This document shows positions 13,319 to 26,254 of a DNA stretch of 64,000 nucleotides, piece after piece; the stretch's first letter is position 1, and every line of letters starts with the position of its first letter. This stretch comes from Cherax quadricarinatus. Lineage: Eukaryota; Arthropoda; Malacostraca; Decapoda; Parastacidae. Position numbers and translations under genes: made by a program. The DNA lies in NCBI RefSeq assembly GCF_038502225.1, contig NC_091383.1:3356735-3420734 (forward strand), written 5' to 3'. Below the pieces are notes generated by a model that searched no databases, was not told the origin of the DNA, and saw only the letters and a list, made by a program, of their open reading frames with translations.

Positions 13319-13462
13319 TTAAGACACATGTGCGGCGTCTGGTTGTCTTTGTTGTGGACGTTTCGCCATCCAGTGGCTGGCTGGATGGCGAAACGTCTAT
13401 GGTGGGGATGCCCGGGTGTTGTGCATGTGTCATTTCATCCTGTCGGTATTATATACAATTCT

Positions 13463-13835
<373 letters not shown>

Positions 13836-13964
13836 TTCCTGCCTATATATAGCCGTCCTGCTCCACCTCTGTTAGTGTGACTTTGTCAATGGTCCAAGTC
13901 GGACCGAAACGTCGTCGTAAGCTTCTCTCTTTTATGTGCGGGTTATTTGTGTATAAATTCGTTA

Positions 13965-14205
13965 GAAAACATTCAGCGTAGGATGACTAAATTAATACAT
14001 AGCATTAGAAATCTTCCTTATGAAGAAAGATTGAAGACTCTTAAGTTACATTCACTTGTTAGACGAAGAATGAGGGGAGACCTGATCGAAGTGTACAAGT
14101 GGAAGATAGGTATTAATAAAGGGGATATTAATAAGGTCTTGAGGATATCTCTCCAAGAGAGAACCCGCAGTAATGGATTTAAATTAGATAAGTTTAGATT
14201 TAAGA
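13965..14205 (+). pseudogene. CR1 LINE host fragment, segment 2 of 4
   Basis: Continues segment 1: ENIQRRMTKLIHSIRNLPYE, RRRMRGDLIEVYKWK and RTRSNGFKLDKFRF. It is broken at 14205 by the antisense CR1 copy. The next bases expected (GGACATAGGAAAG) reappear at 16319. Confidence 0.88.
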
Positions 14206-16317
14206 ACATAAGAACATAAGAAAGGAGGAACACTGCAGCAGGCCTGTTGGCCCATACTAGGCAGGTCCTTTACAATTCATCCCACTAACAAACATTTGAC
14301 CAACCCAATTTTCAATGCTACCCAAGAAATAAGCTCTGATGTGCAAGTCCCACTCAAATCCAACCCATCCCACTCATGTATTTATCCAACCTAAATTTGA
14401 AACTACCCAAAGTCCTAGCCTCAATAACCCAACTAGGTAGACTGTTCCACTCATCTACTACCCTATTTCCAAACCAATACTTTCCTATGTCCTTTCTAAA
14501 TCTAAACTTATCTAATTTAAATCCATTACTGCGGGTTCTCTCTTGGAGAGATATCCTCAAGACCTTGTTAATATCCCCTTTATTAATACCTATCTTCCAC
14601 TTATACACTTCGATCAGGTCTCCCCTCATTCTTCGTCTAACAAGTGAATGTAACTTAAGAGTCTTCAATCTTTCTTCATAAGGAAGATTTCTAATGCTAT
14701 GTATTAATTTAGTCATCCTACGCTGAATGTTTTCTAACGAATTTATGTCCATTCTGTAATATGGAGACCAGAATTGAGCTGCATAATCTAGGTGAGGCCT
14801 TACTAATGATGTATAAAGCTACAGTACGACCTCTGGACTTCTGTTGCTTACACTTCTTGATATAAATCCCAGTAATCTATTTGCCTTATTACGTACGCTT
14901 AGGCATTGCTGTCTTGGTTTAAGGTTGCTGCTTACCATAACCCCCAAGTCCTTTTCGCAATCTGTATGGTTAAGTTCTACATTATTTAACTTATAAGTGC
15001 TAGGGTTATGGACACTCCCGAGCTTCAGAACCTTGCATTTATCTACATTGAACTGCATCTGCCACTTTTCTGACCAAGAGTAGAGTTTGTCTAAATCCCC
15101 CTGAAGTTCCCTAACATCTACGTTTGAATCAATTATCCTACCTATCTTCGTGTCATCGGCGAATTTGCTCATATCACTAGTAATTCCTTCATCAAGATCA
15201 TTGATATATATTATAAACAACAACGGGCCCAAGACTGATCCCTGTGGAACGCCACTTGTTACTGATCCCCACTCGGATTTAACCCCATTTATGGACACTC
15301 TTTGTTTCCTGTCTGTGAGCCATGATTCGATCCACGAGAGCACCCTTCCCCCAATGCCATGAGCTGCTACTTTCTTCAACAGTCTTTGGTGCGGAACTCT
15401 ATCAAATGCCTTACTAAAATCTAAGTAAATAATATCAAATTCTTTATCGTGGTCAACAGCCTCAAAAGCTTTACTGAAGAAAGTTAATAAATTAGTTAGA
15501 CAAGACCGGCCTCTTGTGAATCCATGCTGAGTATCATTAATCAAGCTATGCTTATCGAGATGGCTTCTTATAACCTCAGCTATAATTGACTCTAGTAATT
15601 TGCCTACAATTGAGGTCAGGCTTATTGGGCGGTAATTTGACGGTAACGACTTGTCCCCTGTTTTAAAAATAGGAATTACATTAGCCATCTTCCACATATC
15701 AGACACTGCACCTGTTTGAAGAGATAAATTAAAAATATTAGTTAATGGTTCACAGACTTCCATTTTGCATTCCTTTAGAACCCTTGAAAAAACCTCATCA
15801 GGACCCGGTGACTTATTTTGCTTCAGTCTGTCTATCTGCTTCACAACCATTTCACTAGTGACTGTGATGTTACATAATTTATCTTCTTCTGATCCACTAT
15901 AAAAATTAATTACCGGAATATTATTAGTGTCTTCCTGTGTAAAAACCGAGAGAAAATAATTATTTAAAATCGAGCACATTTCATTCTCTTTGTCAGTAAG
16001 ATGCCCATAGTTATTTTTAAGGGGACCTATCTTATCTCTGACTTTTGTTCTATAGACCTGGAAAAAACTTTTTGGGTTAGTTTTAGAATCCCTAGCAACT
16101 TTAATTTCATAGTCCCTTTTAGCTTTTCTTATCCCCTTTTTAATGTCCCTCTTAATGTCAATATACTGATTCATAAGATGACCCTCGCCTCTTTTGATAC
16201 GCCTATAAATTCCTTTCTTATGCCCTAGTAGATATTTCAGCCTATTATTCATCCATTTTGGGTCATTTCTATTTGATCTAATTTCCTTATAAGGGATAAA
16301 CGTTCTTTGAGCAGCAT
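14206..16317 (-). mobile_element. CR1 LINE copy, antisense, inserted into its own family member
   Basis: The 3' end at 14206 carries two 8-bp repeats (TTCTTATG read on the minus strand), the tail type of CR1 elements. The minus-strand frame from about 16317 to 14354 encodes a linker and complete RT: SNYRPISLTSIVGKLLE, IYLDFSKAFDRVPH, SGVPQGSVLGPLLFIIYIND and KFADDTKI, then the C-terminal region to FRLDKYMSGMGWI. The apparent 516- and 132-codon ORFs are in one frame, separated by a single TAG near 14820 where the sense copy has CAG. The endonuclease and ORF1 are missing through 5' truncation. The copy is otherwise intact, so it is a young insertion. Confidence 0.9.
14354..16317 (-). pseudogene. 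CR1 reverse transcriptase ORF with one nonsense codon
   Basis: This is the coding part of the antisense CR1 copy. The RT palm aspartates are present (YLDFSKAFD and FADD). The longest open stretch formally begins at 16369, but its first residues come from flanking sequence and a neighbouring transposon, so they are not part of the protein. The TAG near 14820 would remove the last 150-odd residues. Confidence 0.88.
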
Positions 16318-16331
16318 AGGACATAGGAAAG
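16318..16331 (+). pseudogene. CR1 LINE host fragment, segment 3 of 4
   Basis: Only GGACATAGGAAAG of the sense CR1 remains between the antisense copy and the Tigger element. It joins exactly with TATTGGTTTGG after the Tigger insertion, matching the uninterrupted order in the antisense copy. Confidence 0.8.
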
Positions 16332-16333
16332 TA

Positions 16334-17322
16334 CAGTGGACCCCCGCATAGCGAACTTAATCCGTGCAAGAGGGCTGGTCGTTATGCGAAATGTTCGCTA
16401 TGCGAATTAATTTTCCCCATAAGAAATAATGGAAATAAAATTAATCCGTGCAAGACACCCAAAAGTATGAAAAAAAAAATTTTTTACCACAAAAAAATGT
16501 TAATTTTAGTACACACAAACTGAAAAAGGCATGCACAATTACATGACACTTACTTTTATTGAAGATCTGGTGATGATTGATGGGATGGGAGGAGGGGAGA
16601 GCATTATCTTCTTACTGTTTAGAAGGGGAATCCCCTTCCATTAGGACTTGAGGTAGCAAGTCCTTTTCTGGGGTTACTTCCCTTCTTCTTTTAATGCCAC
16701 TAGGACCAGCTTGAGAGTCACTGGACCTCTGTCGCACAACAAATCTGTCCATAGAGCTCTGTACCTCCCGTTCCTTCAAGACTTTCCTAAAATGGGCCAT
16801 AACATTGTCATTGAAATAGTCACCAGCACGGCTTGCAACAGCTGTGTCAGGGTGATTTTCATCCATAAAGGTTTGCAGTTCAACCCACTGTGCACACATT
16901 TCCTTAATTTTTGAAGTAGGCACAATGGATTCCACAACTGGCATAGGCTTCTCAGGGTTAGCCCCAAACCCTTCAAAATCTTTCTTAATTTCCATACTAA
17001 TTCTCACCCTTTTTACCACAGGGTTGGCACTAGAAGCTTTCTTGGGGCCCATGGTCACTTATTTTCCAGAAACAGCACCGAAAACACTGTAATAATACGA
17101 AATATTCCGAGTGTATGCTTGAATGTTACCGCGGAGGCTAGCTGGTAAACAATGGGACGGGCGGCACATGTGAGGCAGGCTGAGGGCCCACATTGGACGC
17201 CTCTCGGACGAAGTTCGCTGAGCGGGTTTTTGTCTACTATGCGGGGCAAAATTTCAGCGAACAAAGCGTTCGCTATGCGGATTGTTCGCTATGCAAGGCG
17301 TTCGCTATGCGGGGGTCCACTG
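16334..17322 (-). mobile_element. Internally deleted Tigger/pogo transposon (989 bp)
   Basis: Perfect 23-bp terminal inverted repeats (CAGTGGACCCCCGCATAGCG and on) lie between TA dinucleotides at 16332-16333 and 17323-17324. Subterminal TTCGCTATGCG motifs occur on both ends, several on the right, and may be transposase-binding sites. It carries the shortened transposase ORF 16612-17058. It splits the CR1 fragment at a TA. Confidence 0.92.
16612..17058 (-). CDS. Tigger/jerky-type transposase remnant, N- and C-termini joined (148 aa)
   Basis: The ORF begins MTMGPKKASSANPVVKRVRI, the usual start of Tigger/jerky transposases, and passes at about residue 28 straight into a C-terminal tail (IKEMCAQWVELQTFM, MAHFRKVLKER, SSMDRFVVRQR, QAGPSGIKRRREVTPEK). 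The CENP-B-type DNA-binding domains and the whole DDE catalytic domain of the roughly 500-residue family protein are missing, yet the frame stays open across the deletion. The protein cannot catalyse transposition. Whether it is made or has a dominant-negative effect is unknown. The methionine two codons downstream is the more usual family start. Confidence 0.8.
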   Translation of the reverse strand: MTMGPKKASSANPVVKRVRISMEIKKDFEGFGANPEKPMPVVESIVPTSKIKEMCAQWVELQTFMDENHPDTAVASRAGDYFNDNVMAHFRKVLKEREVQSSMDRFVVRQRSSDSQAGPSGIKRRREVTPEKDLLPQVLMEGDSPSKQ

Positions 17323-17324
17323 TA

Positions 17325-17612
17325 TTGGTTTGGAAATAGGGTAGTTGATGAGTGGAACAGTCTGCCTAGTTGGGTATTGAGGCTAAAACCTTGGGTAGTT
17401 TCAAATTTAGGTTGGATAAATGCATGAGTGAGAGGGGTTGGATTTGAGTGGGACTTGCACATGAGTGGACAGGGTTATCAGAGCTTATTTCTTGGGTGGC
17501 ATTGAAAATTGGTTGGGTAAATGTTTTGTTAGTGGTATTGATTGTAAAGGACCTGCCTAGTATGGGCCAACAGGCCTGCTGCGGTGTTTCTCCTTTCTTA
17601 TGTTCTTATGTT
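17325..17612 (+). pseudogene. CR1 LINE host fragment, segment 4 (3' end)
   Basis: Continues with WFGNRVVDEWNSLPSW and a decayed coding end, then the 3' UTR (GGCCAACAGGCCTGCTGCGG) and the tail TTCTTATG repeated twice. The 23-bp minisatellite resumes immediately after it. Confidence 0.9.
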
Positions 17613-17910
17613 TGTTTTTGGTGTTTTAATGTGGTTGTTTCTGGTTTTAATGTGATGGCTTCTGGTGTTTTAATGTGCTTGTTTTTGGTGTTTTAATGTG
17701 TTTTTTTCTGGTTTTAATGTAGTTTCTGGTGTTTTAATGTTTCTGGTGTTTTAATGTGGTTGTTTCTGGTGTTGTAATATAGTTTCTGGTGTTTTAATGT
17801 AGTTTCTGGTGTTTTAATGTAGTTTCTGGTGTTTTAATGTGGTAGTTTCTGGTGTTTTAATGTAGTTTCTGGTGTTTTAATGTGGTTGTTTCTGGTGTTT
17901 TATACTTCAA
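17613..17910. repeat. Diverged continuation of the 23-bp minisatellite
   Basis: Irregular units of TTTCTGGTGTTTTAATGT with lengths from about 17 to 23 bp. This is the far side of the array that ends at 12476, and it is more diverged than the left side. Confidence 0.85.
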
Positions 17911-18065
17911 ATATCAAGCCAAGAAGGCTGTCACATTGGAAATAAATCACTGTCTGACTTGTTTTGGGGTTATTCTGGTTGGGTAATTTACACATGTTAC
18001 TACATATGATAATTTGTGTACCTGTATTTGTGTACCTGTACCTCAGTAAACTTGTTTACCATTCC
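17911..18065. other. Intron 3 spacer, no gene seen
   Basis: Unique AT-rich sequence. Imperfect TTTGTGTACCTGTA repeats near 18014-18050 lead into the next array. Confidence 0.6.
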
Positions 18066-21000
18066 ATAACTGCTTGCAGACTCGCATTGTTTACCATTCC
18101 ATTACTTGCAGACTCACATTGTTTACCATTCCATTACTGCTTGCAGACTCGCATTGTTTACCATTCCATTACTGCTTGCAGACTCACATTGTTTACCATT
18201 CCATTACTGCTTGCAGACTCACATTGTTTACCATTCCATTACTGCTTGCAGACTCACATTGTTTACCATTCCATTACTGCTTGCAGACTCACATTGTTTA
18301 CCATTCCATTACTGCTTGCAGACTTACATTGTTTACCATTCCATTACTGCTTGCAGACTCACATTGTTTACCATTCCATTACTGGTTGCAGACTCATTGT
18401 TTACCATTCCATTACTGCTTGCAGACTCACATTGTTTACCATTCCATTACTGCTTGCAGACTCACATTGTTTACCATTCCATTACTGCTTGCAGACTCAC
18501 ATTGTTTACCATTCCATTACTGCTTGCAGACTCACATTGTTTACCATTCCATTACTGCTTGCAAACTCACATTGTTTACCATTCCATTACTGCTTGCAGA
18601 CTCACGTTGTTTGCCATTCCATTACTGCTTGCAGACTCACATTGTTTACCATTCCATTACTGCTTGCAGACTCACGTTGTTTACCATTCCATTACTGCTT
18701 GCAGACTCACGTTGTTTACCATTCCATTACTGCTTGCAGACTCACGTTGTTTACCATTCCATTACTGCTTGCAGACTCACATTGTTTACCATTCCATTAC
18801 TGCTTGCAGACTCACATTGTTTACCATTCCATTACTGCTTGCAGACTCACATTGTTTACCATTCCATTACTGCTTGCAGACTCACATTGTTTACCATTCC
18901 ATTACTGCTTGCAGACTCACATTGTTTACCATTCCATTACTGCTTGCAGACTCACACTGTTTACCATTCCATTACTGCTTGCAGACTCACATTGTTTACC
19001 ATTCCATTACTTGCAGACTCACGTTGTTTACCATTCCATTACTGCTTGCAGACTCACATTGTTTACCATTCCATTACTTGCAGACTCACATTGTTTACCA
19101 TTCCATTACTTGTAGACTCACGTTGTTTACCATTCCATTACTGCTTGCAGACTCACATTGTTTACCATTCCATTACTGCTTGCAGACTCACATTGTTTAC
19201 CATTCCATTACTTGCAGACTCACATTGTTTACCATTCCATTACTTGCAGACTCACGTTGTTTACCATTCCATTACTGCTTGCAGACTCACATTGTTTTCC
19301 ATTCCATTACTGCTTGCAGACTCACGTTGTTTACCATTCCATTACTGCTTGCAGACTCACATTGTTTCCATTCCATTACTGCTTGCAGACTCACGTTGTT
19401 TACCATTCCATTACTGCTTGCAGACTCACATTGTTTCCATTCCATTACTGCTTGCAGACTCACGTTGTTTACCATTCCATTACTGCTTGCAGACTCCCAT
19501 TGTTTACCATTCCATTACTTGCAGACTCACGTTGTTTACCATTCCATTACTGCTTGCAGACTCACATTGTTTACCATTCCATTACTTGCAGACTCACATT
19601 GTTTACCATTCCATTACTTGCAGACTCACGTTGTTTACCATTCCATTACTGCTTGCAGACTCACATTGTTTCCATTCCATTACTGCTTGCAGACTCACAT
19701 TGTTTCCATTCCATTACTGCTTGCAGACTCACGTTGTTTACCATTCCATTACTGCTTGCAGACTCATTGTTTCCATTCCATTACTGCTTGCAGACTCACA
19801 TTGTTTCCATTCCATTACTGCTTGCAGACTCACGTTGTTTACCATTCCATTACTGCTTGCAGACTCACGTTGTTTACCATTCCATTACTGCTTGCAGACT
19901 CACATTGTTTACCATTCCATTACTGCTTGCAGACTCACGTTGTTTACCATTCCATTACTGCTTGCAGACTCACGTTGTTTACCATTCCATTACTGCTTGC
20001 AGACTCACATTGTTTACCATTCCATTACTGCTTGCAGACTCACATTGTTTACCATTCCATTACTGCTTGCAGACTCACATTGTTTACCATTCCATTACTG
20101 CTTGCAGACTCACATTGTTTACCATTCCATTACTGCTTGCAGACTCACATTGTTTACCATTCCATTACTGCTTGCAGACTCACATTGTTTACCATTCCAT
20201 TACTGCTTGCAGACTCACACTGTTTACCATTCCATTACTGCTTGCAGACTCACATTGTTTACCATTCCATTACTTGCAGACTCACGTTGTTTACCATTCC
20301 ATTACTGCTTGCAGACTCACATTGTTTACCATTCCATTACTTGCAGACTCACATTGTTTACCATTCCATTACTTGCAGACTCACGTTGTTTACCATTCCA
20401 TTACTGCTTGCAGACTCACATTGTTTACCATTCCATTACTGCTTGCAGACTCACATTGTTTACCATTCCATTACTTGCAGACTCACATTGTTTACCATTC
20501 CATTACTTGCAGACTCACGTTGTTTACCATTCCATTACTGCTTGCAGACTCACATTGTTTCCATTCCATTACTGCTTGCAGACTCACATTGTTTACCATT
20601 CCATTACTGCTTGCAGACTCACGTTGTTTACCATTCCATTACTGCTTGCAGACTCACATTGTTTACCATTCCATTACTGCTTGCAGACTCCCATTGTTTA
20701 CCATTCCATTACTTGCAGACTCACGTTGTTTACCATTCCATTACTGCTTGCAGACTCACATTGTTTACCATTCCATTACTTGCAGACTCACATTGTTTAC
20801 CATTCCATTACTTGCAGACTCACGTTGTTTACCATTACATTACTGCTTGCAGACTCACATTGTTTACCATTCCATTACTGCTTGCAGACTCACATTGTTT
20901 ACCATTCCATTACTGCTTGCAGACTCACATTGTTTACCATTCCATTACTGCTTGCAGACTCATTGTTTACCATTCCATTACTGCTTGCAGACTCACATTG

Positions 21001-22950
21001 TTTACCATTACATTACTGCTTGCAGACTCACATTGTTTACCATTCCATTACTTGCAGACTCACGTTGTTTACCATTCCATTACTGCTTGCAGACTCACAT
21101 TGTTTACCATTCCATTACTGCTTGCAGACTCACATTGTTTACCATTCCATTACTGCTTGCAGACTCACATTGTTTACCATTCCATTACTGCTTGCAGACT
21201 CACATTGTTTACCATTCCATTACTGCTTGCAGACTCACATTGTTTACCATTCCATTACTGCTTGCAGACTCACATTGTTTACCATTCCATTACTGCTTGC
21301 AGACTCACATTGTTTACCATTCCATTACTGCTTGCAGACTCACATTGTTTACCATTCCATTACTGCTTGCAGACTCACATTGTTTACCATTCCATTACTG
21401 CTTGCAGACTCGCATTGTTTACCATTCCATTACTGCTTGCAGACTCACATTGTTTACCATTCCATTACTGCTTGCAGACTCACATTGTTTACCATTCCAT
21501 TACTGCTTGCAGACTCACGTTGTTTACCATTCCATTACTGCTTGCAGACTCACGTTGTTTACCATTCCATTACTGCTTGCAGACTCACGTTGTTTACCAT
21601 TCCATTACTGCTTGCAGACTCACGTTGTTTACCATTCCATTACTTGCAGACTCACGTTGTTTACCATTCCATTACTGCTTGCAGACTCACATTGTTTACC
21701 ATTCCATTACTGCTTGCAGACTCACATTGTTTACCATTCCATTACTGCTTGCAGACTCACATTGTTTACCATTCCATTACTGCTTGCAGACTCACATTGT
21801 TTACCATTCCATTACTGCTTGCAGACTCACATTGTTTACCATTCCATTACTGCTTGCAGACTCACGTTGTTTACCATTCCATTACTGCTTGCAGACTCAC
21901 GTTGTTTACCATTCCATTACTGCTTGCAGACTCACGTTGTTTACCATTCCATTACTGCTTGCAGACTCACGTTGTTTACCATTCCATTACTGCTTGCAGA
22001 CTCACGTTGTTTACCATTCCATTACTGCTTGCAGACTCACGTTGTTTACCATTCCATTACTGCTTGCAGACTCACGTTGTTTACCATTCCATTACTTGCA
22101 GACTCACGTTGTTTACCATTCCATTACTGCTTGCAGACTCACATTGTTTACCATTCCATTACTGCTTGCAGACTCACATTGTTTACCATTCCATTACTGC
22201 TTGCAGACTCACATTGTTTACCATTCCATTACTGCTTGCAGACTCACATTGTTTACCATTCCATTACTGCTTGCAGACTCACATTGTTTACCATTCCATT
22301 ACTGCTTGCAGACTCACGTTGTTTACCATTCCATTACTGCTTGCAGACTCGCATTGTTTACCATTCCATTACTGCTTGCAGACTCACATTGTTTACCATT
22401 CCATTACTGCTTGCAGACTCACATTGTTTACCATTCCATTACTGCTTGCAGACTCACGTTGTTTACCATTCCATTACTGCTTGCAGACTCACGTTGTTTA
22501 CCATTCCATTACTGCTTGCAGACTCACGTTGTTTACCATTCCATTACTGCTTGCAGACTCACGTTGTTTACCATTCCATTACTTGCAGACTCACGTTGTT
22601 TACCATTCCATTACTGCTTGCAGACTCACATTGTTTACCATTCCATTACTGCTTGCAGACTCACATTGTTTACCATTCCATTACTGCTTGCAGACTCACA
22701 TTGTTTACCATTCCATTACTGCTTGCAGACTCACATTGTTTACCATTCCATTACTGCTTGCAGACTCACATTGTTTACCATTCCATTACTGCTTGCAGAC
22801 TCACGTTGTTTACCATTCCATTACTGCTTGCAGACTCACGTTGTTTACCATTCCATTACTGCTTGCAGACTCACGTTGTTTACCATTCCATTACTGCTTG
22901 CAGACTCACGTTGTTTACCATTCCATTACTGCTTGCAGACTCACGTTGTT
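18066..22950. repeat. 35-bp minisatellite (about 140 copies) with higher-order repeats, intron 3
   Basis: The unit reads ACTCACATTGTTTACC, ATTCCATTACTGC, TTGCAG. A 31-bp variant lacks four bases (ATTACTTGCAG). Single-base variants (CACATTG, CACGTTG, CGCATTG, a rare CACACTG) recur in the same order at distances of about 1.26 kb (18951 and 20214) and 0.94 kb (21411 and 22350), showing duplication of large blocks. All three forward frames are largely open, giving ORFs of up to 1687 codons that are artefacts. Every unit ends in a pyrimidine-rich run and TTGCAG, resembling a splice acceptor. Confidence 0.96.
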
Positions 22951-23110
22951 TGGTACTTGTGACGGTGTTGCTCATAATTGTTTCATTATCCTTTCCATCT
23001 ATTTAACTGACTTTCTTGCTAAACATTTTGTACTTATGTTTAAGATTATTATATTTAAAGGGATTATTTTGCCCTTATCAAGATTTAAAATTCCTTTTTC
23101 CCCATCTCTG
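22951..23110. other. Intron 3 spacer, no gene seen
   Basis: AT-rich unique sequence between two arrays. Confidence 0.6.
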
Positions 23111-26100
23111 ACTCCATACCCATCCTGTGGGTGGTAGTCACACCATACCCATCCTGTGGGTGGTAGGCACACCATACCCATCCTGTGGGTGGTAGTCACA
23201 CCATACCCATCCTGTGGGTGGTAGTCATGCCATACCCATCCTGTGGGTGGTAGTCATGCCATACCCATCCTGTGGGTGGTAGTCATGCCATACCCATCCT
23301 GTGGGTGGTAGTCACACCATACCCATCCTGTGGGTGGTAGTCATGCCATACCCATCCTGTGGGTGGTAGTCATGCCATACCCATCCTGTGGGTGGTAGTC
23401 ATGCCATACCCATCCTGTGGGTGGTAGTCACGCCATACCCATCCTGTGGGTGGTAGTCACGCCATACCCATCCTGTGGGTGGTAGTCACGCCATACCCAT
23501 CCTGTGGGTGGTAGTCACACCATACCCATCCTGTGGGTGGTAGTCACACCATACCCATCCTGTGGGTGGTAGTCACACCATACCCATCCTGTGGGTGGTA
23601 GTCACACCATACCCATCCTGTGGGTGGTAGTCACACCATACCCATCCTGTGGGTGGTAGTCACACCATACCCATCCTGTGGGTGGTAGTCACACCATACC
23701 CATCCTGTGGGTGGTAGTCACACCATACCCATCCTGTGGGTGGTAGTCACACCATACCCATCCTGTGGGTGGTAGTCACACCATACCCATCCTGTGGGTG
23801 GTAGTCACACCATACCCATCCTGTGGGTGGTAGTCACACCATACCCATCCTGTGGGTGGTAGTCACACCATACCCATCCTGTGGGTGGTAGTCACACCAT
23901 ACCCATCCTGTGGGTGGTAGTCACACCATACCCATCCTGTGGGTGGTAGTCACACCATACCCATCCTGTGGGTGGTAGTCACACCATACCCATCCTGTGG
24001 GTGGTAGTCATGCCATACCCATCCTGTGGGTGGTAGTCACGCCATACCGATCCTGTGGGTGGTAGTCACACCATACGCATCCTGTGGGTGGTAGTCACAC
24101 CATACGCATCCTGTGGGTGGTAGTCACACCATACCCATCCTGTGGGTGGTAGTCACGCCATACCCATCCTGTGGGTGGTAGTCACACCATACCCATCCTG
24201 TGGGTGGTAGTCACACCATACCCATCCTGTGGGTGGTAGTCACACCATACCCATCCTGTGGGTGGTAGTCACGCCATACCCATCCTGTGGGTGGTAGTCA
24301 CACCATACCCATCCTGTGGGTGGTAGTCACACCATACCCATCCTGTGGGTGGTAGTCACACCATACCCATCCTGTGGGTGGTAGTCACACCATACCCATC
24401 CTGTGGGTGGTAGTCACGCCATACCCATCCTGTGAGTGGTAGTCATGACATACCCATCTTGTGAGTGGTAGTCATGCTATACCCATCCTGTGAGTGGTAG
24501 TCATGACATACCCATCCTGTGAGTGGTAGTCACGCCATACCCATCCTGTGGATGGTAGTCACACCATACCCATCCTGTTGGTGGTAGTCACACCATACCC
24601 ATCCTGTGGGTGGTAGTCACACCATACCCATCCTGTTGGTGGTAGTCACGCCATACCCATCCTGTGGGTGGTAGTCACGCCATACCCATCCTGTGGGTGG
24701 TAGTCACACCATACCCATCCTGTGGGTGGTAGTCACACCATACCCATCCTGTGGGTGGTAGTCACACCATACCCATCCTGTGGGTGGTAGTCACACCATA
24801 CCCATCCTGTGGGTGGTAGTCATGCCATACCCATCCTGTGGGTGGTAGTCACACCATACCCATCCTGTGGGTGGTAGTCACGCCATACCCATCCTGTGGG
24901 TGGTAGTCACGCCATACCCATCCTGTGGGTGGTAGTCATGCCATACCCATCCTGTGGGTGGTAGTCACGCCATACCCATCCTGTGGGTGGTAGTCACGCC
25001 ATACCCATCCTGTGGGTGGTAGTCATGCCATACCCATCCTGTGGGTGGTAGTCATGCCATACCCATCCTGTGAGTGGTAGTCATGCCATACCCATCCTGT
25101 GAGTGGTAGTCATGCCATACCCATCCTGTGAGTGGTAGTCATGCCATACCCATCCTGTGAGTGGTAGTCATGCCATACCCATCCTGTGAGTGGTAGTCAT
25201 GCCATACCCATCCTGTGAGTGGTAGTCATGACATACCCATCCTGTGAGTGGTAGTCATGACATACCCATCCTGTGAGTGGTAGTCATGACATACCCATCC
25301 TGTGAGTGGTAGTCATGACATACCCATCCTGTGAGTGGTAGTCATGACATACCCATCCTGTGAGTGGTAGTCACACCATACCCATCCTGTGGGTGGTAGT
25401 CACACCATACCCATCCTGTGGGTGGTAGTCACACCATACCCATCCTGTGGGTGGTAGTCACACCATACCCATCCTGTGGGTGGTAGTCACGCCATACCCA
25501 TCCTGTGGGTGGTAGTCACGCCATACCCATCCTGTGGGTGGTAGTCACACCATACCCATCCTGTGGGTGGTAGTCACACCATACCCATCCTGTGGGTGGT
25601 AGTCACACCATACCCATCCTGTGGGTGGTAGTCACACCATACCCATCCTGTGGGTGGTAGTCATGCCATACCCATCCTGTGGGTGGTAGTCACACCATAC
25701 CCATCCTGTGGGTGGTAGTCACGCCATACCCATCCTGTGGGTGGTAGTCACGCCATACCCATCCTGTGGGTGGTAGTCATGCCATACCCATCCTGTGGGT
25801 GGTAGTCACGCCATACCCATCCTGTGGGTGGTAGTCACGCCATACCCATCCTGTGGGTGGTAGTCATGCCATACCCATCCTGTGGGTGGTAGTCATGCCA
25901 TACCCATCCTGTGGGTGGTAGTCACACCATACCCATCCTGTGGGTGGTAGTCATGCCATACCCATCTTATGAGTGGTAGTCATGCCATACCCATCCTGTG
26001 AGTGGTAGTCATGCTATACCCATCTTATGAGTGGTAGTCATGCCATACCCATCCTGTGAGTGGTAGTCATGCCATACCCATCCTGTGAGTGGTAGTCATG

Positions 26101-26237
26101 CCATACCCATCTTATGAGTGGTAGTCATGCCATACCCATCCTGTGAGTGGTAGTCACACCATACCCATCCTGTGGGTGGTAGTCACACCATACCCATCCT
26201 GTGGGTGGTAGTCACACCATACCCATCCTGTGGGTGC
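23111..26237. repeat. 29-bp minisatellite (about 107 copies), intron 3
   Basis: The unit is ACCATACCCATCCTGTGGGT followed by GGTAGTCAC. One site varies between CACGCC, CATGCC and CACACC. A second alternates between TGTGGGT and TGTGAGT, with GAGT copies clustered at 24430-24550, 25070-25370 and 25960-26150. ACCCA and TGGGT within each unit can pair into a short hairpin. Confidence 0.96.
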
Positions 26238-26254
26238 TAGTCAAAAGATTTCAG

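Noticed and set aside
18074..23137. ORFs of up to 1687 codons with repeats such as HCLPFHYCLQTH
   Set aside because: Translations of the 35-bp array, open in all three forward frames. Array structure explains them.
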